A stretch of 64,000 bases of DNA, taken from a virus. The stretch is taken from the IMG/VR virus record IMGVR_UViG_3300040770_000334, positions 55,659 to 119,658 of that record. One strand, written 5' to 3'. The notes below the pieces were generated by a model that was not told the origin of the DNA, did not search any database, and worked only from the letters and a program-made list of their open reading frames with translations. The first letter of the stretch is position 1. Every line of letters starts with the position of its first letter. Both the position numbers and the translations under genes were made by a program. Shown here in pieces: positions 1 through 11,100 of this stretch.

Positions 1-1
1 A

Positions 2-3000
2 GACCAAGAATTTGATTTTATTGAGATTCTTTCATTAAAATTATCACAAGAAGACACCTACCGACAATTTTGCTCGGACTATGGGGTAATTGTCGGTAGG
101 GTTTCCGTTAATAATGGTTTTGGTGTACCTAACGCTATGGTTAGTGTGTTCATACCTCTAGATGATGTTGATAAAAATGATTCAGAAATTAGAGGGTTAT
201 ACCCATACACGTTACTAAGTGATAAAGATGAAAACGGTGTAAGATATAACTTATTACCAAAAGAAGGTGGTTCAGACATATGTACTACTAAAATTGGTAC
301 TTTCCCAACAAAAAGGGAAGTTTTAGATAATGACCAGCTAGGTTATGTCTATGAAAAATATTATAAGTTTACTACTACAACTAACCATGCTGGTGATTTC
401 ATGATATTTGGTGTACCACTAGGAACCCATACAGTGCATGTTGATGCAGATATATCTGATATTGGTATCTTATCCCAAAGACCTTATGATTTAATCAGTC
501 AAGGTACACCAAAAGAATTTTTTGATAGCTCTACTAAATTCAAGAAAGACAAAAATTTAGATAGGTTGGTACAAGTTAAAACATTAAATTCAGCTGTGAA
601 TGTCCAACCTTTTTGGGGTGATGTTGATAATTGTGAAATTGGTATATCAAGATTAGATTTTGACTTAAATTATTCAGTTAGACCAACGGCCATCTTTATG
701 GGTAGTATTTTTGGTGATAACGAAAAAAATAGTATTAGTAAAAGATGTAGGCCCAGAAAATTAGTTGGTGCGATGTGTGAGCAAACAACATCTACTGGTA
801 CAATACAAATGATTAGAAAATCGTTTGATGATACAATCGAACAGTTTGATGTTGATGGTGGAAACCTAATAGATGATGATGGTACTTGGTCATACCAAAT
901 ACCTATGAATTTAGATTACGTGGTAACAAACGAATATGGTGATTTAATCCCATCACAAGACCCAAATGTAGGTGTTCCGACTAGAGCTAGTGTTAGGTTT
1001 AATATTGGTATGGATGATACTGGTGGTGATGGTAGATTGCGCACTAGAGCTAGATATCTAGTACCAAATAACCCAGTAGGTTTAGACCAAATCGATTATG
1101 AGTTTGGTCCGAATACAAAGGATACTAGTTTTCGGGAAATGTATTGGAATAAGATATATACTGTCTCTAATTTCATATCAAGATTTCAGACTAGTAATAC
1201 TGCTAATAATAGAGCGTATACTGGTGTGAAAGATGTTGATGGGTGTGTTGGTACAAAAACACCGTTCCCATACAATAGAGTAGATACTCAAGGTAATCCT
1301 ATTTTTTTTATTTTATGTCTAATAATAACGGTGCTTATTTTTATAATTACAATAATAAATAGCGCAGTCATACCTGTTATTAACACGCTGATTAGTGCTG
1401 TAAGGATATTTACTAAAAAAGTAAAATACATTGACTGTGTAAACTTCAACTGTAATGGCATTTATTATGCTGAAGGTTGTGGTAAGAGTACTAGGGGTTG
1501 GGATGGTATTAGTAATTCACCAAAAGAAAATAGTGGACTTGGTAATTGCATTAAATATCAATTAGCTGAATCGTTAAATTTATTTAAATTAGATTTCTAT
1601 AATGATTGGGTTCATGGTAGTTTATTTAGTTTTTTAGTTAAGTATAAGAAAAAAACTAAAAGAAAAAATAAGAATGGTGAAGAAAAATTTTGTGAGTACG
1701 AGTGTTATGATGGTAATTTCACACCGATAGATGGTGTTGATGCTAATGGTAATAATTTTCCAGATAATAAATGTCATGTAAATTATCTTAAAGATTCTTG
1801 TTATGGCACTGGTAACGATTCACAAAACGGTGAGGTAGGGTTAACCTTAAACGAGGGTTTAATTAAAAAAGTTGATGGTGAATTATATTATGCCGCAACA
1901 ACACATAATAACGATGTTAAGATGTTCGCTACTGATATAGTTAATTTAGGTTCAGTACTTGATTGCGACTGGCAAGGTATACCTAAAATTAACGAAAACC
2001 TTTTACCTACAACATACAAACTAGCACCAGATAGTGAGGAAAAAAATGATGCTGGTATTGTAGAAGTTTGTGGTAACGTTTCATTAGTGAATGAAGGGTC
2101 ATTATTTTTTAAAATAGACTGCGGTGGGTTACATGTTAACCAACAAGGTTGTTTAAATGTTAGACATTTGTGTGAGTTTGGTGTTAATATCGATGAAGCT
2201 ACGTTTGATTCAGATGGGAATCTTTTGACACCAAGTAATTGCGTAATAGGTTCTTCAGAAGTTGACGATGATAATGGTAAATTTTTTAGAGACGTATTCT
2301 ATGGTCTAAATAGTTCAGCAACGCCTTGGATTGGGACGACAGAATTAATTGGTATCGGGACAGGTTATTCAACTAATTTTAATATAAATAACGTAAGTAC
2401 TTATAGTTTTACAAACGCTGTGGCTAACGGTGCTGATTATTTAAAATTTAGGGGTTACAAGGAAAATACACAAAATCAATTCGCACAAACAAAGAATTCA
2501 TATTTCTTTTATTTTGGTTTAACACCAGGAAAAACTGCTCTAGATAAAATGAATAGTAAATTTTTCACTAAATGTCCGATAACTACCGATTCAAATATTC
2601 TTATATTAACATCAACAGTCAATGATGTGCAAGAAACCAATAACGGTTCTTTAAGTTTCTCATTTATTGGTGGGGTACCAGAATATACTTATAGCGTTAC
2701 TAGTGATGCGTATAGTGTTACTGGTATTACTGTAAATAATGGGACTGTTAGTTTACCTAATATTGCTAAAGGTGATTACCTTATTACTGGTGTTGATGCA
2801 TTAGGTGTTAGTGTGTCTAAATTAGTTACTATAACTGGGAAATCGACACCAATTGGTTTTGCTACTGCAACCAAGAATACCTCAACTACTACTAGTTCTG
2901 ATGGCCAAATTACTATTTCAAGTGTTTCTGGTGGCGTACCACCATATACGTATACGGTACTTAAATATGGTGCCCCATTGAGTAGTGGTCAAGTATTAGT

Positions 3001-3613
3001 TGGTCCATTGACCTTTACTGCGCCAACAATCATTAGTGGTTTACCATACGATATAACCAATGGACATACATTAAAAATAACAGATAGTGCTAATTCAGAA
3101 TTTTTCATTTCTAGTTTGAAAATAGACAGTAACCCTATTTTCACTTTAAGTGTTTTAGATAAGGAAAATCCTTGTTTTAATGACAGTGAGAGTGGGTATA
3201 TTTCTTATGGTATTTCTGGTGGTCAACCACCTTATAGCATATCAACAACTGGACCTAATGGTTTCCTATCTACTAGCACCGTATTAAGTTTCTTAGGTAT
3301 TGGTAGTTATACAACGACAGTGACAGATGGTTTAGGTGCGATAACTAATAATGTTGTTAGTTTAGTCCCATCACCAGAAATAACACTTACATTAAATTCA
3401 AGTTTAAATGGTGTTGTTAGTGTTATGGTTGGGTATAGTTTTAATGCGCCAACAAATGTTGAGATATTTTATTATGATGCTAATGGTACTGAAGTGATTC
3501 TATCAAGCGCACCATACGTTAATTCATCAACTGAAATAATCTTTAATTCAATAGCTGGTCGTGAAATTACTGTTAGATTGGATAACTGTTATAGTAACAC
3601 AATCACTACTTAA
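2..3613 (+). CDS. Large baseplate/tail protein with SprB-like repeats (5' end outside window)
   Basis: The frame is open from base 2 and reads into the first internal ATG (137), so the gene starts upstream of the window. The visible part is about 1,200 residues. It opens with a carboxypeptidase-regulatory-like beta fold (VGRVSVNNGFGVPNAMVSVF). A hydrophobic stretch of about 25 residues lies near residues 390-420 of the 137 frame, followed by a Cys-rich middle. The last 300 residues hold three SprB-like repeats, each with a GG-x-PPY-like core (VSGGVPPYTY, ISGGQPPYSI, IGGVPEYTY). SprB repeats are known from flavobacterial gliding adhesins. It is the first of a tightly spaced block of structural genes, so a baseplate or tail surface role is inferred. 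The exact T4 equivalent is not recognised. Confidence 0.75.
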   Translation, partial: DQEFDFIEILSLKLSQEDTYRQFCSDYGVIVGRVSVNNGFGVPNAMVSVFIPLDDVDKNDSEIRGLYPYTLLSDKDENGVRYNLLPKEGGSDICTTKIGTFPTKREVLDNDQLGYVYEKYYKFTTTTNHAGDFMIFGVPLGTHTVHVDADISDIGILSQRPYDLISQGTPKEFFDSSTKFKKDKNLDRLVQVKTLNSAVNVQPFWGDVDNCEIGISRLDFDLNYSVRPTAIFMGSIFGDNEKNSISKRCRPRKLVGAMCEQTTSTGTIQMIRKSFDDTIEQFDVDGGNLIDDDGTWSYQIPMNLDYVVTNEYGDLIPSQDPNVGVPTRASVRFNIGMDDTGGDGRLRTRARYLVPNNPVGLDQIDYEFGPNTKDTSFREMYWNKIYTVSNFISRFQTSNTANNRAYTGVKDVDGCVGTKTPFPYNRVDTQGNPIFFILCLIITVLIFIITIINSAVIPVINTLISAVRIFTKKVKYIDCVNFNCNGIYYAEGCGKSTRGWDGISNSPKENSGLGNCIKYQLAESLNLFKLDFYNDWVHGSLFSFLVKYKKKTKRKNKNGEEKFCEYECYDGNFTPIDGVDANGNNFPDNKCHVNYLKDSCYGTGNDSQNGEVGLTLNEGLIKKVDGELYYAATTHNNDVKMFATDIVNLGSVLDCDWQGIPKINENLLPTTYKLAPDSEEKNDAGIVEVCGNVSLVNEGSLFFKIDCGGLHVNQQGCLNVRHLCEFGVNIDEATFDSDGNLLTPSNCVIGSSEVDDDNGKFFRDVFYGLNSSATPWIGTTELIGIGTGYSTNFNINNVSTYSFTNAVANGADYLKFRGYKENTQNQFAQTKNSYFFYFGLTPGKTALDKMNSKFFTKCPITTDSNILILTSTVNDVQETNNGSLSFSFIGGVPEYTYSVTSDAYSVTGITVNNGTVSLPNIAKGDYLITGVDALGVSVSKLVTITGKSTPIGFATATKNTSTTTSSDGQITISSVSGGVPPYTYTVLKYGAPLSSGQVLVGPLTFTAPTIISGLPYDITNGHTLKITDSANSEFFISSLKIDSNPIFTLSVLDKENPCFNDSESGYISYGISGGQPPYSISTTGPNGFLSTSTVLSFLGIGSYTTTVTDGLGAITNNVVSLVPSPEITLTLNSSLNGVVSVMVGYSFNAPTNVEIFYYDANGTEVILSSAPYVNSSTEIIFNSIAGREITVRLDNCYSNTITT

Positions 3614-3623
3614 ATAATTTAAA

Positions 3624-5393
3624 ATGAATATAAATAGAATAAAGCAAAAACTGGGTTTTGAGTTATCAAAGAAATCGGTTAACACCGATTCTTTTTTAAA
3701 AATTAAAATTGAGAGTAAGGGAAAACAATTACCGTCTAGTGATATAAATAAAGTAGTTAATCTAGGTGATAGGTTTGATACTGAAAGAAACCGTAGCAAA
3801 TTTTATCGTATTATTGGTACGATAAACCCAACAATATCTAATAGTTTATTTAACCTAAATAATGGTTCATTAGGTGATGCGCAAACACTAAGTTATTTTA
3901 ATAGTTTTGATTTTCTAGATACGTCATACCCAAAAGATAACGATGTTGCTGATTCAACTGATAATACTTTTGTAAACTCACTAAAGAATTTAAAAGAGTA
4001 TAATGGTTGGTTTGGTTATTTCAACCCAGATAAAACACAAAAAGGTTTATGTGGGTTTATTGATATGGAGCCAACTAGAGCTAGATTTTCGTTTGTTCCA
4101 GATATTAAACCATATATGAATGCTGTGTTGCCAGTTAAGAATTGGGAATTAACTATAACATACCCTAAATCTGTTGATAGGGAGCATACCATGGTTAAAG
4201 GTGGTTTATTAATTATTGACATAAAATCAGTTTCTGTCTCGACTAGAACTATGGTTGCATTAGGTATGGCTTGTAAACATAATTTAAATATTGGTGATAC
4301 GGTAAGGTTATCTGGTACGAATGGTTATAATGGTGACCATACAATTATTAGAACTGGATTAGATAATGGTGATTTAAAAGATAATTACTTCGTGATTGAT
4401 TTACAACCTACGGGTTCAATCGGTAGTAATTCTAGAATGAAAAGGATGTTTGGTAAACAAGAGTCTGAATATTATTTTAGAAAATTTAAAAAGATAAAAA
4501 CAAGAAGTAATAATGTAATCGAGCAAGACGATTACGAGACGTATAAGCTTGCGTTTAGTGAAAACGTATATAGTGACCCTATAACTCAGTTTGCATTCAA
4601 TGAGGATATTAATATCGATAAATTAACTGATAACTTAGGTAGACCATTGACAGAAATATACCTATCAATTATAAAAACAGATAGTGATTCATTATTCACT
4701 AGTGTTTCATCTGGAATCGAATCACCTTACATTAATAAATTAACAACTGGTAGTTTAAATAATTATATAAAAAGTGTTCCAGTGATAAACCGAATACATA
4801 ATGGTGGTACATTACCTTTTGAATCGCATATACCTTTGGAAACCGATATAATAATAAATGATAATAATTTTTATGGTGATTTGGTTGAGTTTAACAAATA
4901 TGAGGTAAAAGAAACGATATTGGGTGAGGTAATGCATAGATTTAACACAAAAAATAGAGAAACGCCAAGTAATATTGATTACGTTGATTCATTAGGGGTT
5001 ACACCAATACTAACAAATGTTGATTTAGGTCCAAGACATGAAGGGTATTTTTATAAACCACACAACCTAATTAGGTTAAAAGAAGTATCTAAATATGTTG
5101 AACAAGGGGAAATAAATATTGATGAAATACCAGATTATGCAATTAATTTAGGTGATGGTAGATACTTATGGAGAGACATTATTGATGTAGGAGTATCTAG
5201 TGGTGTTGGTAAGGCTTTAGATTACCCATTTTTAAATGGTTGTCACTATATTTACCAAAATAATATTTTTAATGTAAAGCGACAGGACCCATTTAATGAT
5301 TGGGGGTTGTTTTATACTAAATTTCCATCAGATAATGTGGGTGGGAAAATAACAGAAAAATTCATAATTAAATCAGAAGACGATGTTTGTTAA
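3624..5393 (+). CDS. Structural protein, probable baseplate/tail component
   Basis: This 589-residue protein begins 10 bases after the preceding stop and overlaps the next gene by 11 bases. It has no signal peptide, membrane segment or catalytic motif that I recognise. The N-terminus is basic (MNINRIKQKLGFELSKK) and the rest is rich in Asn, Asp, Ser and beta-prone segments, as in phage virion proteins. Its place between two other structural genes suggests a baseplate or neck role. This is inference from context only. Confidence 0.7.
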   Translation: MNINRIKQKLGFELSKKSVNTDSFLKIKIESKGKQLPSSDINKVVNLGDRFDTERNRSKFYRIIGTINPTISNSLFNLNNGSLGDAQTLSYFNSFDFLDTSYPKDNDVADSTDNTFVNSLKNLKEYNGWFGYFNPDKTQKGLCGFIDMEPTRARFSFVPDIKPYMNAVLPVKNWELTITYPKSVDREHTMVKGGLLIIDIKSVSVSTRTMVALGMACKHNLNIGDTVRLSGTNGYNGDHTIIRTGLDNGDLKDNYFVIDLQPTGSIGSNSRMKRMFGKQESEYYFRKFKKIKTRSNNVIEQDDYETYKLAFSENVYSDPITQFAFNEDINIDKLTDNLGRPLTEIYLSIIKTDSDSLFTSVSSGIESPYINKLTTGSLNNYIKSVPVINRIHNGGTLPFESHIPLETDIIINDNNFYGDLVEFNKYEVKETILGEVMHRFNTKNRETPSNIDYVDSLGVTPILTNVDLGPRHEGYFYKPHNLIRLKEVSKYVEQGEINIDEIPDYAINLGDGRYLWRDIIDVGVSSGVGKALDYPFLNGCHYIYQNNIFNVKRQDPFNDWGLFYTKFPSDNVGGKITEKFIIKSEDDVC

Positions 5394-6177
5394 CAAAATG
5401 ATAATTAATTTATCGACACTACCAATTGGAGCTACAGCTACGACTATTAATTTTTCGTTAACTACTGATTCTGAATTGGCTGGTCAAAGTGAATTAATAG
5501 AAACTGAGTTTGTTGATAAAGAAGTTGAAAAAGCAATAAATCCAATCCTTGATTATGAAAAAACAAGATTTTTACCAGTAGGTGTAAGTAATTTACCTAT
5601 TGATAAAATAACCTACGTATTAGATTTAAATGGCGTTACAAATTATTCTGGTATTGGATTCACAAATGAAGATATAAAGTTTGAAAAAAGTAATTTTAAG
5701 AATACTTTTTTAAATCTATCATTCTATGACACTGACAACTCTTTAGACCAAAGACTAGTTATGAATACTACACTTTTTTCAGCTTTAAAGACTGAAGATT
5801 TAACTAGTTCTGGCAAGGTTAAGGTGGCAAGTGAAATATTATTAACTTTTAGTGTTGAAAACCCAATTTTAAATCCAAGAGGTTTTGCTGAGGGATATCA
5901 TTTGTATGACTACAAGGATGGTCTAAAACTAGGTGAAACTAAGTATCTGTACATGAGGGGTAGTTTTAAAAATGCTAAAACTGGTAAAAACATTAACCTT
6001 ATGGTTAAACAAACATCAGATACAATTGATAATCTAGTAAACAATCTTTATACTAGATATGTGCTAACTAGGACTAGTAATGGTTATTATTACAATATCG
6101 ACCCAACATACTCAACTAATATAAGTTACGTTGGGAGTGATTGCGTTGTTAAAATATATCAAATAAAAGTATTATAA
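5383..6177 (+). CDS. Structural protein of unknown function
   Basis: The product is up to 264 residues. ATG 5383 lies inside the end of the upstream gene; an alternative ATG at 5398 would shorten the protein by five residues. The stop overlaps the next ATG (TAATGG), which suggests translational coupling. No known domain is visible. The sequence is beta-rich and acidic. Membership of the tail/baseplate operon is the only functional clue. Confidence 0.7.
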   Translation: MFVNKMIINLSTLPIGATATTINFSLTTDSELAGQSELIETEFVDKEVEKAINPILDYEKTRFLPVGVSNLPIDKITYVLDLNGVTNYSGIGFTNEDIKFEKSNFKNTFLNLSFYDTDNSLDQRLVMNTTLFSALKTEDLTSSGKVKVASEILLTFSVENPILNPRGFAEGYHLYDYKDGLKLGETKYLYMRGSFKNAKTGKNINLMVKQTSDTIDNLVNNLYTRYVLTRTSNGYYYNIDPTYSTNISYVGSDCVVKIYQIKVL

Positions 6178-7049
6178 TGGAAGTAATAAAACGAAAAATT
6201 TACCTAGAAGATGGTATTGACAGAAAAGATAATAGCTCAACTTGGGGTAAGTTAACTGCGACTAATTTTTATATTAAAGTTCTGTTAGTACAAAATTATG
6301 ATGATATGGGTATTTTTACTGATATGGGTTATATTTCTAAAGAAAAGGGTTATACTAGTCCTAATTATGGGGTTTTAATTAATAAATTAACACTTAGCGG
6401 TCTCAGTTTTCCTTTCATGGAAGGTATACGACCTAAAGATTTAGCGAACTTAACTGAAACTGATAAACTTTCATTAAGATTACCATCTAAATTAGAATCC
6501 GAATACCATAACTTCAAAAATGTAAATATAAGTGGTTCAACTGATAGTAAAATTGAGGATGTTAGGTCTTATAATATATTAGACCCATTTAGAGTTGGTT
6601 TTAATACTAATGAAGAAACATACATCAATTACAAGAGTGTTGTGGTTGATGGTGTTGATAGAGTAAAAATGATTGGTAATCCTAGTATTTATGTTTTTAA
6701 TGCTAAGAATGATGCTTATTTGGGTACCGTTAATCAAATGAGTGGTCTAAAATATCTAGACTATATTGATAAAAATAGGGATGTCTTAATAGATGGTGAG
6801 ACAACCACTATACCGCTAACAACATTCCATTATGTTGGTGAGGGTTTTAATGAAACGAACACATCTTTATCTGCTATAAGTAAAGAAGAATATTTATTTG
6901 GTATTATTTCTCCACCAGAAGTAGAAAGTGATGTATTTATAGATAGAGGGGTAATTAGTGTAATGGATATGCATTTAAGATTATCTGAGATAAAAGATAT
7001 TAAACAGTTAGAAAGATACGGTAATGGTTTTTATAAACTAAACAAGTAA
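6177..7049 (+). CDS. Structural protein of unknown function
   Basis: The protein has 290 residues, and its ATG overlaps the preceding stop codon. I see no recognised motif. It is Asn/Asp/Thr-rich, with an N-terminal segment KRKIYLEDGIDRKDNSSTWG and a C-terminal amphipathic helix (LRLSEIKDIKQLERYG). It sits in the same uninterrupted late structural block and is probably part of the baseplate or tail. Confidence 0.7.
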   Translation: MEVIKRKIYLEDGIDRKDNSSTWGKLTATNFYIKVLLVQNYDDMGIFTDMGYISKEKGYTSPNYGVLINKLTLSGLSFPFMEGIRPKDLANLTETDKLSLRLPSKLESEYHNFKNVNISGSTDSKIEDVRSYNILDPFRVGFNTNEETYINYKSVVVDGVDRVKMIGNPSIYVFNAKNDAYLGTVNQMSGLKYLDYIDKNRDVLIDGETTTIPLTTFHYVGEGFNETNTSLSAISKEEYLFGIISPPEVESDVFIDRGVISVMDMHLRLSEIKDIKQLERYGNGFYKLNK

Positions 7050-7077
7050 TGTATACTTTAATTAAAAATAAATTATA

Positions 7078-7209
7078 ATGGTAGAGGGATATGATAATAT
7101 TAATTTGGTGTGTAAATTTTTAAACTTATCATTCAATGAGGTAATGGCGATGCCAATACATGAGTTTAATCAAATAATAAAAGAAATAAAAAGAAAAAAA
7201 GATGAGTAA
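7078..7209 (+). CDS. Small 43-residue protein in the tail operon
   Basis: This short ORF reads MVEGYDNINLVCKFLNLSFN at the start and ends in a very basic tail (KEIKRKKDE). It fills the gap between two structural genes. Its stop overlaps the next start in the string ATGAGTAA, a typical coupled arrangement, which supports it being translated. The composition suggests a helical protein. The function is unknown. Confidence 0.6.
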   Translation: MVEGYDNINLVCKFLNLSFNEVMAMPIHEFNQIIKEIKRKKDE

Positions 7210-8125
7210 TGGAACATATGGTATAGTAAGGCCAGCAGATATAACGCCAGAGGATGTAGAGATATTTTATCACTTTACTCCATCTAGAGATAAAATTGGT
7301 AATGCCTCGTTGATAAAATTAAATTCTGAAGAAGTTTTAATTAAAATGGAAAACCCAAATAAAAATAGCTCAAACGCTGCAAATTTTGAGTTGTTTGGTG
7401 GTATGTACACGTTAAAATTACCAGTTGCAACTTTCGGTATCAAAGGTTTCTATACTATTATGATTAAACCAATTGAAATCAGAACTAAAATCGTTGATTG
7501 CGGTACTTTATCTACTTTTCAAAACATAAAAGGGCTTGTTTTCGATTTAGCGACAATACCAAGCAATTTCGCTAGTAAATTTGAGAACAATGGATTAGTT
7601 GGTTATAGAATTGAGTATTTGACAACTAACACTGCATCGACAGATATTAAAGTTAAAAATTTCTTTAAAATAATTACATCTAATAACAGAGCCGAACCAG
7701 TTAATCAAAATTTAACAAATGTAAACCAAAAAGCGATACGTTATAGGTTTAATGATAACTCAACGCTTAGTTTTTGTACAGTATCACCTAGTTCGTCATC
7801 TAACGTTAAACCTAATTCAGTTCCATTTATTGGTCAACCAAATCAAGACGTTATTATAACAAATACCTTTTTTAATCCAATAATGATTGAGGTTGAGATG
7901 GTCCAACATGATGTTGAGTCATTAGCAGTTGCCTTATTGGGTAATCAAACCAAATCAATTGATGATGGTATCTACACATACTATAATTTCAAAAATGAAA
8001 TATATAAACAATACAACTTATACGAGATTAAAGATAGATTTACTGGTAAACCATTATTTGAAGTTAGAGAGGAAAGAACTAGTATCGATTTCGATAAAAT
8101 ATTTACTAACATAACTACAATATAA
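7202..8125 (+). CDS. Structural protein of unknown function
   Basis: This is a 307-residue protein beginning inside the stop region of the 43-residue ORF. It shows no catalytic motif. The mix of beta-prone segments and Asn/Ser/Thr richness matches its neighbours. The C-terminal part (EIYKQYNLYEIKDRFTGKPL) looks helical. It precedes the 1,109-residue tail protein by six bases, so the two are almost certainly co-translated. A baseplate or tail role is inferred from location. Confidence 0.7.
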   Translation: MSNGTYGIVRPADITPEDVEIFYHFTPSRDKIGNASLIKLNSEEVLIKMENPNKNSSNAANFELFGGMYTLKLPVATFGIKGFYTIMIKPIEIRTKIVDCGTLSTFQNIKGLVFDLATIPSNFASKFENNGLVGYRIEYLTTNTASTDIKVKNFFKIITSNNRAEPVNQNLTNVNQKAIRYRFNDNSTLSFCTVSPSSSSNVKPNSVPFIGQPNQDVIITNTFFNPIMIEVEMVQHDVESLAVALLGNQTKSIDDGIYTYYNFKNEIYKQYNLYEIKDRFTGKPLFEVREERTSIDFDKIFTNITTI

Positions 8126-8131
8126 TAAAAT

Positions 8132-11100
8132 ATGAGCAATAATAAGGTAAAAGTAGTTGGATACGCTAAAAAAGAATTCTTTAATGGTGGTATAGAGTAT
8201 CGAAATTTTACACCAGATTTAGTTGGTCAACAATCAACGAGTGGTGCAAACACCCCATTATTTACAATGGGGAATTTTGCTATTACAACAAATATGGACC
8301 CTAAAACGAGTAAAGACTTTATATCTAATGGTTTCTCAGACTTTATGTCGCTAAACGATTTAAACCTTACCTTAGAAAAAACACAAGAGTTATTGGCTAA
8401 TAATGCAAAAATAACTCTTAATCTAGATAAAACTAACTTAAAAAATTATGCCTTATTTGGTTCTTTAAGTGAATTTGTTAGAGTTTCGTTAGAAAACATA
8501 ATAACTAGATGGCCAGCTTCATTATACCTTGTACCAATTGGCGTATTACCAGATGGTAATATGGTTAATGGATTTACATTTGAAAACTATACTTATGATG
8601 AGTTAACTGAAATCGCTAAGTTTAAGGTTAATACTACTTTCATAAATAATAAATTTGATATTAATTATTTAACGAATGGAAGTATTGTTGACACTTATAA
8701 CTCAAGTAATGATTTACGTAATATAACCGTTAACTATGAGTCATACGTTATATCACATAACGGTGAGGATTTCCCAGTTATTGATTTTATTGGTTCATCA
8801 AATCTACTTAATGATTACGTACACTTTACGGTTAAAGGTAATGTATTTTCAGACCAACCAACCAATTCTAAAGTAAATTACCATATAATGCCAAATAAGG
8901 TGCACCAAAACACTTTCTTCAATCAGTTAAAAGATTTTGAGGGGTATTTATTATCTAGAAGGGTATCGCCAAAATATACCGCAGAATTTAAATTCCCAGT
9001 AAAAAGTGACTCTGGTGTTATACTATATGTTTCAAAATCAGTTACATGGCCAGTTTCTGATGGTTATAATATTGATTTCTCAACATCTGAGTATGTTGAC
9101 TATGTTTCTGATTTGATTGAGATTGCATCAGATAATGATTTATATTCATCTGATTTAATGAACCGATTTTTAGTTACCGAATCAATATCAGATTTTGATA
9201 CTACACCAGTTCATTTAGATGAACGTCATAGAGATACGTCTGGTCAAAAAATGAATAAAACACTCCATATTTATGGTCGACAATTTGATGAAATTAATAA
9301 CTTTATCACTGGTATTGCGTTTGCAAATACCGTTACCTACGATAAACAAAATAATACCCCAGATGCTTATTTAAAAAATTTGGCTAGTGTTATGGGTTGG
9401 GATTTAATATCTTCAGTTATTGAGAACGACCTATTATCTAATTACGTTAAAACAGCTGAATCAGATTACTCTGGTGAAAGTACTGGGTTAACACCAGTTC
9501 AAGCAGATATTGAATTATGGAGAAGGATAATTCTTAACACACCTTGGATATGGAAATCTAAAGGTGCTCGTAAATCAATAGAATTTTTATTGAGATTTAT
9601 TGGTGCTCCACAGGGTTTAATTCAATTTAATGAATATATCTATAAGGCTGATGGTCCTATAGATATTGATTTTTTTAAAGAAGTGTTATTATTAAATGGT
9701 TTAGATGAAACTATATCTGATTACCCTATCGATGCTGATGGTTTTCCAAGGCCATTAGCTGATACTGAAGATATGTATTTTCAGAATAAAGGACTTTGGT
9801 ATAGAGAAACTGGTGGTGCTAATTCAACTATTGATATACTTACTGGTAATAACCCACACGTTGGGTCATATGATGGTGGGTTCAAATATATTAATCAGTT
9901 TAAAGAATTGATACCTAATTTTGTACCAGTAACTGTTAGTTCTGATACAAAAACTACTAAGACTTTGGGGTTATTTATTAATAACGATTTAGGGACCTAT
10001 AACGAAACATTAACTGGTACTCAAATAAGTACTGTTTATATAAATGGTGTCGGTGGTAATGGTGAAAATTTAGCTGAATGTTACACCTTAACACCAATAG
10101 TTATCGCTGACCCGAATCCATATAAATTAACAAATAATTGTGGTTGCCCAGTTGATAGTACTGATAATATAATTAGTCTTTGTATTGATAAAAAAATACA
10201 AGTAATCGACAATAGTGTTTGTAGTTCTAAATTAATTTCTAGTTCAGCAAATACTCAAAATGGTCGTTATGTATTTAGTTACTACCAATATAATTCAGAT
10301 GGTTCTGTTTTTATGGTTAATGGTCAACCAAAGCCATACATCTCTGATTATTCAACAACACAATGTTGTGAATATATAGGTGGAACGCCAAGATTAAATG
10401 AGATATCAGAAAACGGTGTTGTTATTGAATCTGGGTATTATTGTGATTTAGTAACAACAGTAGTTGTAGTAACAGCTATGAATGATATTGGTAATGAAAA
10501 TATTACAACAAGTGGTGGTACCTCAGTGTCAAATGTTCTTGTTAACGATAGGATAGCTGGTGCTCAAGCAACTACTAGTAACATCATTTTAACACAAATA
10601 AGCAGCACAAATGCTAATATAACACTTAACACATCTACTGGTGCGGTTAACGTTGCCTCTGGTATTGCTGCTGGTAATTACAGTTTAGTGTATCAAATAT
10701 GTGAAATCGCTAACCCTACAAATTGTAGTACTGCAACCGTTAGTGTTCCAGTTAAACAATTAGTTAAAACTATCGTTGCAACTAATGACACTGGAACACC
10801 TATGTCAGCTAATACTGCTGGTATATCAGTTGCTAGTGTATTAGCTAATGATACTCTTGATGGCGTTCAAGCTAATGTATATACTGTAATTTTAACACAA
10901 ATAAGTAGTACAAGCCCTAAAGTAACACTTAACACAAATAACGGGTCGGTTAATGTGGCATCTGGTCTTGCGGCTGGTAATTACACATTGGTTTATAAGA
11001 TATGTGAAATCGGTAACCCAACAAATTGTGCAACAGCATCAGTTACGGTACCAATTACGGTTTTAGCAACAACATGTTTCGAATATAATGGTTTCTATGA